In this document: positions 14,501 to 27,590 of the stretch, piece by piece | How the letters are laid out: each line of letters begins with the position of its first letter | Numbering within the stretch: the stretch's first letter is position 1 | Assembly: GCA_950022655.1 (NCBI GenBank) | Contig: OX465581.1 | Span: forward strand, 105,445,125-105,509,124 | Origin: Alentia gelatinosa | Lineage: Eukaryota > Annelida > Polychaeta > Phyllodocida > Polynoidae | Length of the DNA: 64,000 nt | Reading direction: 5' to 3' | The notes under the pieces: model-generated | Databases searched by the model: none | Told to the model about the DNA's origin: nothing | The model's input: only the letters and a program-made list of their open reading frames with translations | Program-made: the position numbers and the translations under genes

Positions 14501-16531
14501 TAACTGCCTGCGGGAAACAATCACACTCCCACGTGTGTCAGGCCCGCCTGCGATCGACCCCGCCTGCATCCCCACGTCTCACGTCACGACACGCAATGAC
14601 ACCAGTCAGCAGGGCAAAGTTTGCAACTTGGCAGACTACGCTGTCTGTTGAAAACCGATCCATGAGCTCTTTGTTGATCAATAAGGCAGTGATTGAATCG
14701 TTCACTATTGGTTCTGGATTAGTTACGTTGATTGGCAGTTTGCCAACTGCATTGGGGTAGTGTATTTGGCAATCAAGTATAATTTCTGTGTAGACATACC
14801 GATCCGGAGGATGTTAACTCTTCTGAGAAAACCGTCCTAAATAACGGATGTTCAATGCTGAATGCTGAAATTTATTTCATTCATCAGCAATCATTCAGCA
14901 TTTGGCAATACTTCAAATAATGTATCAGGGCAAATCTATGGAGTTCGAATGTAGGCTTCACCGGCGGCTTGGTCTCCGATGAATATTTCAGATGCCCAAT
15001 GCAGACAAAGCACATGCTACTCTTTAGCATACGGCATCGAAACTGAAAATCCTTTGTAAATGTGAATGGTCTATCCATGAGAAAAAAAAATTTAAACTCC
15101 TATCTGTAATTCTGAGTGCACGATGTGGTGGTTTCGGTTCTATTCATTGAGACGGGAATGACTTATCTGTTCTAAACATCCTGACAACATCCTGACAACC
15201 TATCAACGATCCAAAACGGCTTTCCAGGGCTAGGTCCTGAACAGGAACATGTGATCGAATTTGTCATGGAGAGGACTGTCAAATGAGTTGTGATTTCAGG
15301 ATACGGGAATTTGGGAAATAAATGAGATAGTAGGGTAGTACCCCCATTAGATGAATCGAATAGTTTGTTGAGTTGCCCATGGTGTCGATGGGGAAAACCC
15401 CCTTCGTTATTATTTGGAAAGATCCGCGTGATGAATTTCTTTTACATTTTTGCCATTCTTTCCTGGTTCTCAGTAAAATGCCATGATACGACTAGTTTTT
15501 GCCCCGTAGACCCCGTAGGAACATTGTTCGTATCTATCGTATAGCTGAAAATATACAATTCAGCACATACAAATCCCTTTGCAATTAGTTATAGCTATGT
15601 TTTTTTGTTTTTTTTTATGTGAGATGCATCACCATGATGTGGTACACAGCCATGCATGCCCCGCTGCTTCAGAACTGGTTTGCCATTGTACCACTTGGGT
15701 CTGCACACAATAAAGCCGCGTCCATTACCTACGGGGAATAGGCTACAAGGCTGGTATTTGATGATCAGAATGTTCTCACGAGCTCAGGGCTACCGCTGAT
15801 GACAGGAGGCAAGGGAACGTCTTACCACCCCTGGGAAATCACGTGGGCCTTTGGCAGTCCGCTCCAATGAGGACTTCTGTGTGTTTGAGAGCTAAATTTG
15901 GAATATGTTCTCATCAAGTGACGCCAGTGTGCCATGAGGCACCACCAATGAGCAGTCAGGGGAGCTGGTTAGGTTGTAGCGGTACTGGGGACTTGGCTGA
16001 TTGTTGTATACTATCACCACCTGCTTCTGTTTGATGGCGGCAGTCCAGCATTAAAAGCATTTGACCACTGCTACATGCATTCATTTGATAAAGTACAAGT
16101 ATTTATGAGACAGATGAGCTACAACTTAATAGTTTTATTTCTTTTGGTCAACCTCAGGAATATTATAATATTATATAATTTAGTAACTAGGCTGGGCATA
16201 TATATAGCTGAACTATAATGATTTTTCTTTTTTTTAAATAAATTTATTTATCGACTATTTCTTTCACCTATTCGGTGTTTTACAAAGTAACAGTCGCACG
16301 ACTATGTTACAGATGGATCAAGTACAGAAATGATGATGATATTGTAGTAGCGTTATACAGAGAATGCATAGGTCTTACCATTAGTATGAGGATGCTCGAT
16401 AGAGGATTTAACGTGCTATTAATAAAGGTAACAACGTCCCCGATTAGGACTCAGGCTACTGATATATATATACATGTATATGAATTATGAGGGTAGGCGA
16501 CAAACTGTGAACCCTTCGCTGTTTCGCAATT

Positions 16532-16651
16532 AACCAGGATATTTCAGACCGCAAATACAAATAGGTTCTGTATCTCTCCTAATATATGACCAACCAGGAT
16601 ACTTCAGACAGCAAATACACATAGGTTCTGTATTCCTTCTCATATATGAGC
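16532..16651. repeat. Two-copy 60-bp tandem duplication
   Basis: Two adjacent 60-bp units begin AACCAGGATATTTCAGAC and AACCAGGATACTTCAGAC and continue in register through AATAGGTTCTGTAT, CACATAGGTTCTGTAT and the ATATATGA ends. They differ at a minority of positions, which suggests an older local duplication. No coding signal is seen. Confidence 0.85.
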
Positions 16652-19600
16652 AATACATACACATGGACATCAGCAATATGACGCAGCTCTTGTCCTGCGG
16701 CTACCACTACTGTGCCCCCGCAGATACCTTTATCCCTCAGATCACTCCTAGTATTAACTCGCACTGTCAGAGGTTATGCAAGACTGCTGATGTTGAATAA
16801 TTCATGGAAGTGTAACTGTTCTTGTAACATTTGACCTCGTCACCAATGAACCCTCTCGCCCACTTCGCCCTGCGCATCAGGTTGGCTTGGTAATTAACTA
16901 TGGCTGCGCCTACTGACACGTTAATGACCCATGAGGCATGCCATGATGACATGGAGTAGCCCAGACAATGACCACCCGCCGCCACTGATCCCGTGCCACT
17001 CACCACCGCAGAACGCTGTACGCTTAGACAGTGATGTCATGTGGTTGACGGTAAATGTTTATCTTTCTACAAGTGCATACATACTACCAGTCCATTCTAT
17101 TGGACTTCCCCTATCTTATTTATAGCATTCTAATTCGTATAGCCATTATAAACAGCCTTGATGTGACTGTTATAATCAATCGTCAATTCAGTTGATGATG
17201 AAAAAAGTCAATGGAGCCTTTCTCTTTATGTAAACCAGTTCTATTCGTCATTTGGACATATCAAACATAACCAACATAAACATGACTTGACATTTGGCCA
17301 TTCACCTATTTCACTGCTTGTGCAAACTGCATGTGCTAAAATAGTATTATCCACGCATCGACGTAGCCATGACAGCTTGATATGAATGTTAAATTGAGCA
17401 TCGACGTGAACATAACGGTCATAGTTCCACTGCGTGCCACATGCTATAACAGGTCGCGCTGGCATTTCTCTCAAATTAGAGTCACTGTTGTAGCCTGACA
17501 TGCAAAGATTTGGTGGGACATTCATTGTTGAACGACAGCGCCCTGATGAAACGTGGAGTACATCTAACGGGACTACACACCTTTTGTATACTGCCTACGA
17601 GGCGAGTACGACTGCTGGGGTGCTATGCACGAACAGTTGATGCCCTGATTACTATTGAGAGCATTCATGTGGGATTAACCCCTGTCCTACCAGCCCATGC
17701 AGGTGACTTGTCGTCTCAATAAACGACACAAGGGTAGCTTGATTCAGGTGTATAAAATGTGTAGGATTCTACGGCAGAACACGAAAGTGACCGAGGACTT
17801 TCGCCAAATGCCATGAAGTGTGAGGCGCTGCGATTATTAATATGACCCTTATTGAAATAAAGAGAGTTTTCTAAGAGCGTTGAATGAGATGGATGGGAAG
17901 AGCATGTCTCTTGGGCCTCATAATCAAACTCCATTGAATAGATCTGCCATAAATCAGTATTCTGTGTGGAAGTCGGACTTTTAACTCTTACACTTACATT
18001 ATATTACGAAATATCAGAGAAGACAACCCCAGCGAATTACAGAGTGATTGTGATGCCTGATGATCAATGCATCATATCTTACTCAAATACTTAGATATTA
18101 CTGTAGGAATACATTATTGTCGTCGTACAATAATCAAAATCTGAGCATTAATACATGCATATACGAGCAAGCCCCTCTGATATACATCAATTTGGAGTTT
18201 CGCATATATATATATATACCTCATTTAAATTCCACATTAGGCAAGATAGTCAAGTCAATTCTCCGTTCTATAGTGCTGTGTACTACCAGACTGGGTATAT
18301 GCCAAGATCTGTGGCTATATCTGCAGGTCCATCTTATGATGTGTCATTATACAATGTAAGCCCCATCGCACCTCTCCTCCGGGGACAGAACACTGCATAT
18401 AAACAAAGAAACCTCGCGCCATGTACTGCATGGCAAAATGCCTTAAAGCAGGGAGGCACGATATCGTACTCCATCTAGGAATGCTTTGAAGCATAATAAC
18501 ATGTTCCTCCCTCGAATATATCAGAAACAATGTAACATCTTTCAACTGTTGCATACCGAGTCGTAGCGGTGTGACTAAAGGGTTAATAAGGAAAGGGTTA
18601 AAATACCACGGCCTTTGGTGCTGTTCTCATGCGGCAGATGTGACGCTCTATCATGGAAGTCACTCCTCCATCACGTTAACATACACCCTGCATGGAGAGC
18701 GTGCCTTTCAACAACACCTCTGAATAATTGGATTAGAATTTGACACACACTAAAATTTTGTCAACATGTACCACACACAGCTCCATTACCATGTACGTTA
18801 AATAGACTACTCTCTGTGTGCTTGTTATGTACATGCCAAAATGGATATTCAATTATTTTCTCCACACACGATATCTTGAATATCCATCTGGATTCAAATA
18901 TTTACCTATATACCTATCCTCGTTCAAATGCTTCAAATGAATATGCCTGAAAAACTTTATTTCTCCTTGGTGTAAACTGGAAAAGTAAAACGGTTTTGAC
19001 GAGTAAGAAAATAGAAGCATATCATACACCGCCTATATAGTTTATATCCCTAACCGGTTTCTAGAAGACGAAAATGTGATCCATGAGGATAATGTGAGCA
19101 TGCTATAAAAACCTGCGGTAGAAAAAGAAACAGTGAAAATGCTATCCTCCCTGAGAGGTGAGGAGATCTATACACGTTTATTTTATATGCAACGAGTCAG
19201 ATTCTGTATCTACAGCTGATGTCTCCTGTAAAAACCTAGCAGCAGAAGGTAGGCAGGTTTTTCTTCGAGATTACTTACAGGCTGCACTCAGAGTGGGAGA
19301 TTAGGCTGATGTATGCAGCACACTGCACCTCAAAGGCTGGGTGCCTCGCCCCAGGGTTGAGGGGGGTCGTTGGGGTGACTGGTATGTGTTTCTTGTCACG
19401 AGAGGTACACACCAAAATAAACTCAGAAAAAAATATATGTCCGAGAAGTTTATATGAAGGTATTTGTACAGCTAGGCCTGTGTGATCCGTCACTATCGAG
19501 TGCACCCGTTTCTTCTGTGAATTTGACACAAAATACTGGATTTATTCCATATCATTGCGCAGGGACACAATATATAGTCAGTCGATTTCTTAAAATAGAA

Positions 19601-22568
19601 TTATTTAATCTATTTAGGAACAAGCAGGAAAGTCTCAGTATATAAGCAGATAGATTGTTGAGGCCTATTAAAAGGTATGTCTGTATATGATTCATATGAT
19701 AGTTACGAACACTAAATTCTAATTACTTGGGTTATAATGAAATCGAGGTGAGTACTGCCATTATTCTAATGAAGGTTAAAACCATGTACTGTAGCCATCT
19801 TTGTTGATTATGTTTTACACGCAATCCGCACACCTATGACTCACCTTATCATGACATGCTAACATAAAAAGAGAGAAAAAAAGATCTCTTTGTAACTGAG
19901 AAGCGCCACATGAACCCACAAGGGTTTCACCATGTATTCAGGCTACAAAAGGGGTCGGGGTGATGGCAGTGCAGCAGCCCGTGGTGCTAGTGGGCATCAG
20001 GAGAGCTTGGGAAAAGAGGCGGAGCCGGTCGATTCTATTTCACCTCGTTAATAATAAGACTCAATAGAGGATTAACAGTGATAACAGCAGGTTTTCGAGC
20101 CGTTACTACATAAGACGTTCGTCTCTTTAGTAATACCAGTGATGTTCCTATAGGTGTGTCTAATATTGATCCTTTTAAAGCGGTTTCAGGAACTTATAGC
20201 AGAAGAATTGGTTTGAAACTTACAATTTTCTTGTCTGAGTAACAGGATATCTCTTCAATAGACCTTTTTTACAGGCCGGTGTCGCACCTTATCTTCTTGG
20301 TTGCGCAATGCCTTTAGCCAAACAAGGTCCAGGCAACGTATTCTTTAGCATTGGATGACGGGCTATAGGAGCCTAATATGTTTATAATACCCGTTTATAT
20401 TATTTCCAGAGAAGGTGCAGCGACTGCATCGTTTTCTATGGTATTCCAGTTCCTATTGCTCTTAACTTTACCTTTAGCAAGTGTATATGAAACAATAATA
20501 ACATGAGGCATTATACTGACATAATGATTTACATGAAACAATAGCAATGTCCGACCATGTCTTCTTATCAAAATTGAAATAAACATTAGCCCTTAGCTCT
20601 GGACGGACGTTTCATGCCTCGCTTATTCATAGTGGATACGAATAAACAGAATGTGAATTTTGATACACATTGAAATACATGTAGTGGGAGACTCATATAG
20701 CATGGTGATATAAGCACCTTTTTTCAAATAAAATGTTTGCATGGTGATCATGTGGAACGCGATATTCAAAAATATCTGGAATATACATGTAGCACGAGAA
20801 AGTCAGAATATAAATTGTCTGACAAACTATGTAAACATATGCGTGACATGTCAGTCACGATAGACTATCATGTGGTATCATGATAGTACCGAGGCTGATT
20901 TAAGAACGTCGGTGTTACAGTGGGCAGCTCAGCATTCCCTGTTTAGATGGTTACAGATTCGTGTATTGGCCGTTAAAGGACGACGTCAGTGGGCAAACTA
21001 TCCTAGGTTTTTTTTTGTAAATGGGAGATATAAAAGTCTGATATAGTTTGACGCGGCCTGGGATGTGACTCCGTTAACCATCTCTGATGGGGTCACATGC
21101 CTGTGATAAAAGCTGTTGTGGACGTTTGGCAGGACATCAGGATGTCGTGACGTAAAAATACTCGGCTCAGGTACAGCACAAGGCCCTGCCAACGACCGCT
21201 CATTATTCTCTGCTCGCTCACCACACCTGGCGCTTCTGGTATTTCTTTATTTGAGCATGACCGAGGGGGAAAAAAGGGTCAGCCTATCCGGGGTGTTTTG
21301 TTCACATCGTCCAAACTTTAAACTTTGCCAAGCCAGGTGCCGTGTTTGCACGTACAACCAGATCAACAATCCTCGCTATGTGGAAGTTATTGCGGATCCG
21401 TGTTGTCAAATAAAGCCGACACTGGCCTGAGGTATTGCAAGTATTCACCCAGTTTATGTGGTACAGTATTATCCTATTTGTTTTAAAACTTTTCATGCAT
21501 GTAGAATAGCAATTACAAATTCCAACTAACGACCACATCCAAAATGTTTTACCTAAGCAGCAGCATTGGAGGCATCACGATATTCAATAATTTTATAACA
21601 AGGGGACTATTTTACTGTTATCCGATATTGCACCGTTGTTTTAACCGTTGCAGAACCGTTAAGTGAAGAGCTGAGATATACCAACAAGTATAGAGAAAGG
21701 ATACTCCATGGCAAACTGAAGGACCATCAAATTCCTTTGATTGAAGATATGGAAGCAACTATCTGCCCTACCTGATCTCACTTCAGAGTACTCAGGGAAA
21801 AATCACAAACACAAAAACAATATATACCACGTGAAAATTGTGAAGGGCATCGTAGCACTTGCAGATACTGGCTGATAAGAACCGTAGATAAATTCGTCAC
21901 ATATGGGTAACACTTTTTAACAAAGGTGACTGCCTGGCTGGGTGCGTGGGTGTTTATTGAGGGATATCGTGTTGCCCATACGATAGGCCTGGGCCCTGGA
22001 GGCGTGGAGGCGGTGGCCCTGTGAGTAAACCCCGCCCGCTCCCACCTGGCGAGGTGCAGGATGAAAAGAGTCATTTATCAGCATCGCAGACCTATCCAAT
22101 TGCAATGCTGCCAGGCGTCGACCCGGCTGTCAATACCCATGCGCTTAGAGAGATGGGTTATCATAAGGGCGCGGTGATTATAACGGTTGGTTCCCCATAT
22201 AAGTTTCAAAACATCAATGAGTTATCACTTCATCGTCATTATTTTCTACCTTGTAGATTAACAGCTCTTATTCAAGTATTGAAGGACGTTTTGAAATGGA
22301 AATCTCTCATCACTTCTACTGGTGTTTGAAATATAATAGGGTTGGGTGGTACCCGAAATAAAGTACTAATATTACTGACAGTACGAAAAAGATGGCATTA
22401 GATTTGGGGTCGCATTTGATCCATGAATGATGGCCTAGCCTTACTGCGACGATTACCGTGCAAAAGACAGTTGAAAGTCATTCATAAAGGATATACATTT
22501 AGATGTATGTTCTTTCATGGGTTTTTTTTGTATCGGACATCTTTTCTATTCTTCCTTCGAAAAAAATG

Positions 22569-22716
22569 GATAATCAATGCAACAACGATGGTTATGTGGA
22601 CAGGCGGCTCTGTAAACTACTCGAGATTGACTTGCTAGCGTTCATGTATTACGGAGCGTCAACCATTCGTGGTTTACGGCCGCCTGTCCACAAAACCATC
22701 GTTTATTGTCTATTGA
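22569..22716 (-). mobile_element. Palindromic MITE, GGCCGCCTGTCCAC family, copy 1
   Basis: Long inverted arms read ACGATGGTTATGTGGACAGG on the left and GGCCGCCTGTCCACAAAACC on the right, around a loop of about 60 bp. A second copy lies at 38,181-38,320. The loops align only when one copy is reverse-complemented, so the two insertions have opposite orientations. No open frame is supported. Confidence 0.8.
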
Positions 22717-23798
22717 TTCTTTACAAAGGCAAGACTATTGTGTTGATAAAAAACGATGTGGTTCAATGGGGCATCCTTACAGATAATACAGGAAGAGTAA
22801 GATCAAACTTATTTAATTTACACGAGTATAAATTTTCTCTACAAACTATGTTTATAACGCTCGGTTGAGGGCGTTCATATCTAGAGTTGCTATGTTTGAA
22901 AGTCTACCCTGCACTTCCCAGCTCCCCTGCCAAGCATGTGTTCTGTGCGCTCATAAAAAATATTGGCGAGGGAAAAACCATGACCCTTTCTTTTGGGTCC
23001 TGTGCAAGTCTGGTGTATAATACTTACATGTGCCAAGAGTCCTGATGACTAGTGCTACTACTATGAACCTGTAATAACACCACCCACTCAGCGACCAGTC
23101 CCCCTATATTTTATTCATACAGGACTGCATCTAACACATTGATGCACTCATTGGTGATGCGGATAATGGGAAAATGTGCAAAGCCACCGAGGGTAGAAAA
23201 GTATCAGGTGACAGGAAAGATATTACTCAGATAGAATATCTGCCATGACATATAAATTTCTAATCTACCACGGCTTCAGTCCCAGTGCGAGAATAGTCTC
23301 GCTTGTATATAATGACTCCCTAGGTGCAAATATCTGATTCCCGACTATATCTCTCTACTATTTAGAAAATTGACATGAGCCATTGATAAAACTTATACCT
23401 GGTTATAACCAAATGTCAACAGATTCGACCTAGATCTAGTTTGTCTATATTTCCATCCCATTTTCCCAACAAAGATCTGACTGTTCCTTTGGTATGAGAT
23501 GGAGTTGTTGACTGTGGCGGCGGACAAACATTTATCGATTCCGGCCGACTGAAGCTAGCCACAGCCCCACCGGAGAGGGCGGGAGGAGGGGGGTTACAGA
23601 CTTTCTTGCTAACCTGCTGGGACTAAAAGGATTCTAAAACCAACGTAGACTTCTGATTCTGTCCACAGCGCCTGTCCGGATCATGCCTCACACGATCGCC
23701 TGACAAGAAACCACTCTCGCGGAACACTCAGCCAGCACGATCTGCAGCCATTTATGTTGCATGTGCTTAATTACAATGTCGTCTGTTGTAAATGTGTG

Positions 23799-24061
23799 TG
23801 AGTGAGTGAGTGAGTGAGTGAGTGAGTGAGTGAGTGAGTGAGTGAGTGAGTGAGTGAGTGAGTGAGTGAGTGAGTGAGGGAGGGAGGGAGGGAGGGAGGG
23901 AGGGAGGGAGGGAGGGAGGGAGGGAGGGAGGGAGGGAGGGAGGGAGGGAGGGAGGGAGGGAGGGAGGGAGGGAGGGAGGGAGGGAGGGAGGGAGGGAGGG
24001 AGGGAGGGAGGGAGGGAGGGAGGGAGGGAGGGAGGGAGGGAGGGAGGGAGGGAGGGAGGGT
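23799..24061. repeat. Compound tetranucleotide microsatellite (GAGT)n-(GAGG)n
   Basis: About 78 bp of uninterrupted GAGT units pass directly into about 185 bp of uninterrupted GAGG units with a clean single junction. The reading frames give Ser-Pro-Pro and Glu-Gly-Gly-Arg repeats that are artefacts of the repeat, not proteins. The long purity implies a young, length-variable locus. The G-rich strand could form unusual structures. Confidence 0.98.
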
Positions 24062-24884
24062 ACGTGATGCAGGATGGGAAAGAGCTCAAACAACGGGAAT
24101 GATGATAAGACTATAGAGTTCATCTTTTCTTGTTTTGTATGGCAATTGCTTCCTTGTCACTCCCAGTGGTATCTTGCCAGAGCCCAAGATTTTAATGTCC
24201 GTCTTTCGTGCAGAGACCAGATATTGGTCTGAATTACGAGATATCAAATGGAAAATTTAGCGCAAATCGTGAAATCTTCCAATCTTTGAATTGAATACAT
24301 CCGCATGAGCATAACTTGCACTGACCATCTATACCACAGCCATGTTCTTCCCCTCTTCCCTCTTTCATAACTGAACAAGAAACTGGTCCGTAAAGTACCG
24401 CAACCTGTTAACCCTTGAACGCCCGTAAACCCCGTGACTCGGCGCCCTCCACCCGCACGCCCACTCACGGGCTGCGGGCACTGGGAGAAGCCCAATCCGG
24501 TGCGTGAGTGAAGGAGACGATTGTCCGCTGATTGACGGCGACCTGGGGACTCGTCCAGGGCAGGGTAGCCGTGCCTGCGAGGCTGGACATGGAACGACTG
24601 CAGTTGACAGCTCACGTGAGGCTATATTGAAGCAAAGGTATGTTCGTGGTAGCTGTGCAGGAATGACCTGTGTACTGTCTTGGCCATGCAGCATGTTTCT
24701 CCACCAGCACGTATGTGGTTTATGTTGTGCGTTTCACGAATGTGTATATGATTCTCTCAGCATCCTATTGCAAACTCATATTTATTATTTTGCATTGAAA
24801 CATTAGTAGACCTTGTTAGTATATGCTTATAAATTAGCATTCTTCCACACACAATTCTCTGTCTGTTTACACATAAATGGAATA

Positions 24885-25078
24885 AAGTGGGATTCACACG
24901 GTGGGATTCATGTACCTCACAGGGTTCAAAATCTCATGAGATTCTGTTCCCTTTTAGGGGTAAATGTCAACAATTGTAGGGGGGGGGGGGGGGGACATGG
25001 CTCAGGGAAATGGAACCCTACAATTTAGACGAAGAAATTGTGATCGAGTACATGAATTCCATCGTGTGAATCCCACTT
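24885..25078. mobile_element. Short TIR element (MITE), about 194 bp
   Basis: The left end reads AAGTGGGATTCACACG and the right end is its complement, with pairing continuing through the CATGTAC segment for roughly 30 bp. The interior has a 16-base G run at 24,979-24,994 and no coding capacity. The ends and size fit a miniature inverted-repeat transposable element of unknown family. Confidence 0.75.
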
Positions 25079-25215
25079 AATATGAGCATATGTATATAAA
25101 CATCTACCCACGGTCATCTTGTAAGACTGTCTTACATAAAGACGGATCACCTTAAACAACGAGAACATCACAAGCACCATAAGATCACATCTTCCATCAC
25201 TCCTTCTTATAACCT

Positions 25216-25232
25216 CCCCCCCCCCCCCCCCC
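25216..25232. repeat. Poly(C) run of 17
   Basis: Seventeen consecutive C residues. Comparable G or C runs occur at 24,979, 26,295, 27,573, 31,603, 32,059, 52,606, 52,696 and 52,723. Their lengths may be affected by sequencing or assembly. Confidence 0.95.
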
Positions 25233-25436
25233 GGGCCATATACGCGTATATATCTTATAATGTGGAGACAATAGGGATATTGTGTGTATTTTTTCTTAAT
25301 ATATCCGTATGGTAATGCTTTGATGTCACTTTCAGAGACCTGCCAATTTTACAGCAGACCGCATCTATACATGGAGGAATTATAACAAATATTATCTCAA
25401 ATATAATGATTGATTGTGTTTAACAATAAATGCTCA

Positions 25437-25560
25437 CACGTGTTTGTTTGTTCGTGGTTTAACGTCCCAGGGCATTTGTTGTCGCGATCTAGAATCGACT
25501 GAACCGCCTCCGTCTCTACACTACTATTTAACTTCCCCGGGGACCCTGAGGGTATATAGG
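25437..25560. repeat. TTTGTTTGTT..TTTAACGTCC interspersed repeat fragment
   Basis: This shares its opening motif (TTTGTTTGTT, then G-TTTAACGTCC) with the stretch starting at 45,508. I recall such a motif in interspersed repeats of molluscan genomes, but the family cannot be fixed by eye. It is non-coding. Confidence 0.4.
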
Positions 25561-26250
25561 GACCATAAAGGTCGCTCATACATTCTATCCTCACAGTCTT
25601 ATCATTTCTGTTGATACAGTCTAAATGTCAAAGGAATATGGTCCCTACACCATAGAACAGTGAGTTAATCAATCTTTTTCAGTTGACGCATATCAGTAGG
25701 CAAGTCCTTTTACGGAAATGTCTTTCTGTTGAGAACAAAGGATAACACATGTCCTTGTAAAGGATAGCAACTTCTATATGTGTACCCATCGTAACTATCC
25801 GACATAAAGTTATTAGATCGACATTATGCGTATCCACTGGAGGAATGCCGCTTGTGGGGCGAGGTGACGAGCCGGGTGCTGGCGGCGGTCAGGGTACATC
25901 ACTCTGCTCCCCGGGGATCCACCAGTACAAGGGATATATGGATGATGGCCGGGCCAAGGGGTAGCATTACTTGGGTCTGTCCTATTATAGCCATCATCAC
26001 CCGATTGGGGCAGGCACATCTACTGTCCATCAGGCTGACAAAAGGCTAGCCTAGTTTCACATGCGCCGATACGCGATGCTTTATGACCACGAAGACCACG
26101 ATTGTGCTAATTACAATTGCGATTTATCATATCCTTTCTGGGAAGGAAAAATACGCAGTTTGTTGTTTTATTGGGTGATGGATGAGTTGAGTGTTCTAAA
26201 AAAACCAAGCAGTGTCAGAGTGACCAAGGGAATTTTGATGAAAACTATAG

Positions 26251-26330
26251 ACATATAATACGGGGATATATGTAGCCATAAAAACATGTAATACGGGGGG
26301 GGGGGGGGGGGGGAGTATGTTGCCATAAAA
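26251..26330. repeat. Tandem duplication with a poly(G) expansion in the second copy
   Basis: The unit ACATATAATACGGGG..CCATAAAA (26,251-26,283) is repeated as ACATGTAATACGGGG..CCATAAAA (26,284-26,330). In the second copy the four-G stretch has become a 19-G run at 26,295-26,313. This gives an internal reference for expansion of the homopolymer. Confidence 0.8.
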
Positions 26331-26617
26331 AACCCAGACCAAACTGATTTGATGCGAGGCACTCAGAAAGATAAGAATGAAGTCATAATACAATTATATA
26401 TCTGAGGAAAGATATTTCTGTTAACATACCGAATATTATTATATACCTGTGGTAGTATATCCTACACATACGGCCCGCTCCTACCCATGTCATATTTATA
26501 TCCGTACGCCACCTAGGTGACGTACGGGGTATGTATGTGGCGTACATGGCATGTACGGCGGGGAAATCCAAAAACTCCCCCAGAAGCAAGGTTAAAAATT
26601 GGAAATTTTAAGGTATA

Positions 26618-26775
26618 TAATAATAGAGAAACAGGCTGACTGTCTCCGTACAGATAAAATACTTGGTAAAATCGGCGATTAGATGAACCTCTGCCTTCGG
26701 CATCGGTTCATCTGATCGCCGATTTTACCGCGTATTTTATCCGTACGGAGACAGTAAGCCTGTTTCTCTATAATA
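26618..26775. mobile_element. Near-perfect 158-bp palindrome (hairpin element)
   Basis: Two arms of about 75-80 bp meet near 26,698 with a very short centre. The outer arm reads ATAGAGAAACAGGCTGACTG and is complemented at the right by a run ending GCCTGTTTCTCTAT; the inner arms share GGTAAAATCGGCGAT. The structure suggests a foldback or palindromic MITE. I see no other copy in the window. Confidence 0.85.
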
Positions 26776-27572
26776 TTTTCTTTGTTCAGCCATTTACATC
26801 CGGTACCGTTTTGGTTCCCCCCACTTTTTGGCTATTGCAAGGATATTGGGATTTGCCTATAATCCTACAAGAGGTATATATACATATAATTAACCATTTT
26901 GTTGCTAACAATTTATCCAATTCATCAATTACTCTAGTTCCACCATGAGCAATATCCCCATCGACCTAAACGGCTAAGCATGTTTTATTCGATATAACAG
27001 GAATGTCTTTTTAAAAAAACAACAAATATAATGATCGCGAAACAAATTGCATTTATTTGAATTGGTTGTGGCCTGAAACAACCGTGCAGCATTGATGGTT
27101 AAACCCGAAATGACATGGAAGCTTGAATCATCTGTAATCATCACATCATACTCAGCAGTACTTGGCAGATAATACGAGGATCATATTGTGTTATTACATG
27201 AACACCACGCAGCACTCTGTGAACCGGTGCCCCGGTACACCCAGTGTGACACTTTTACCATTATTCATTCAGAACCATGCGCTTCGAGTATTATTTTTTC
27301 TATGAAATCAGTGGGGTTGTTAGCGGGGCTAGTGGTGGGAGATGTGTATTGTGCAAAATACAGATTTCCACACACTTTTGATTATCAGTAATGCAATTTG
27401 ATGTTTGATAATGATACCGCATAAGTGAAAGTATCTACTACTAGGCCTAATATACAAGGTGTGGCTCACTGCACAGATAATGAACAGATTTATTCCCAAG
27501 GTCTGGCTACTCAACATGTTACTCAAATCGGACTCACCATTAAGAGTTTCTTTTTTAGGAGTGTGTGTGGGC

Positions 27573-27590
27573 GGGGGGGGGGGGGGGGGG
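27573..27590. repeat. Poly(G) run of 18
   Basis: Eighteen consecutive G residues follow a GTGTGTGTGGGC stretch, in the srGAP intron side of the promoter. Confidence 0.95.

Noticed and set aside
23688..24123. Long Ser-Pro-Pro and Glu-Gly-Gly-Arg open frames on both strands
   Set aside because: They are translations of the GAGT/GAGG microsatellite; every frame of such a repeat is open.
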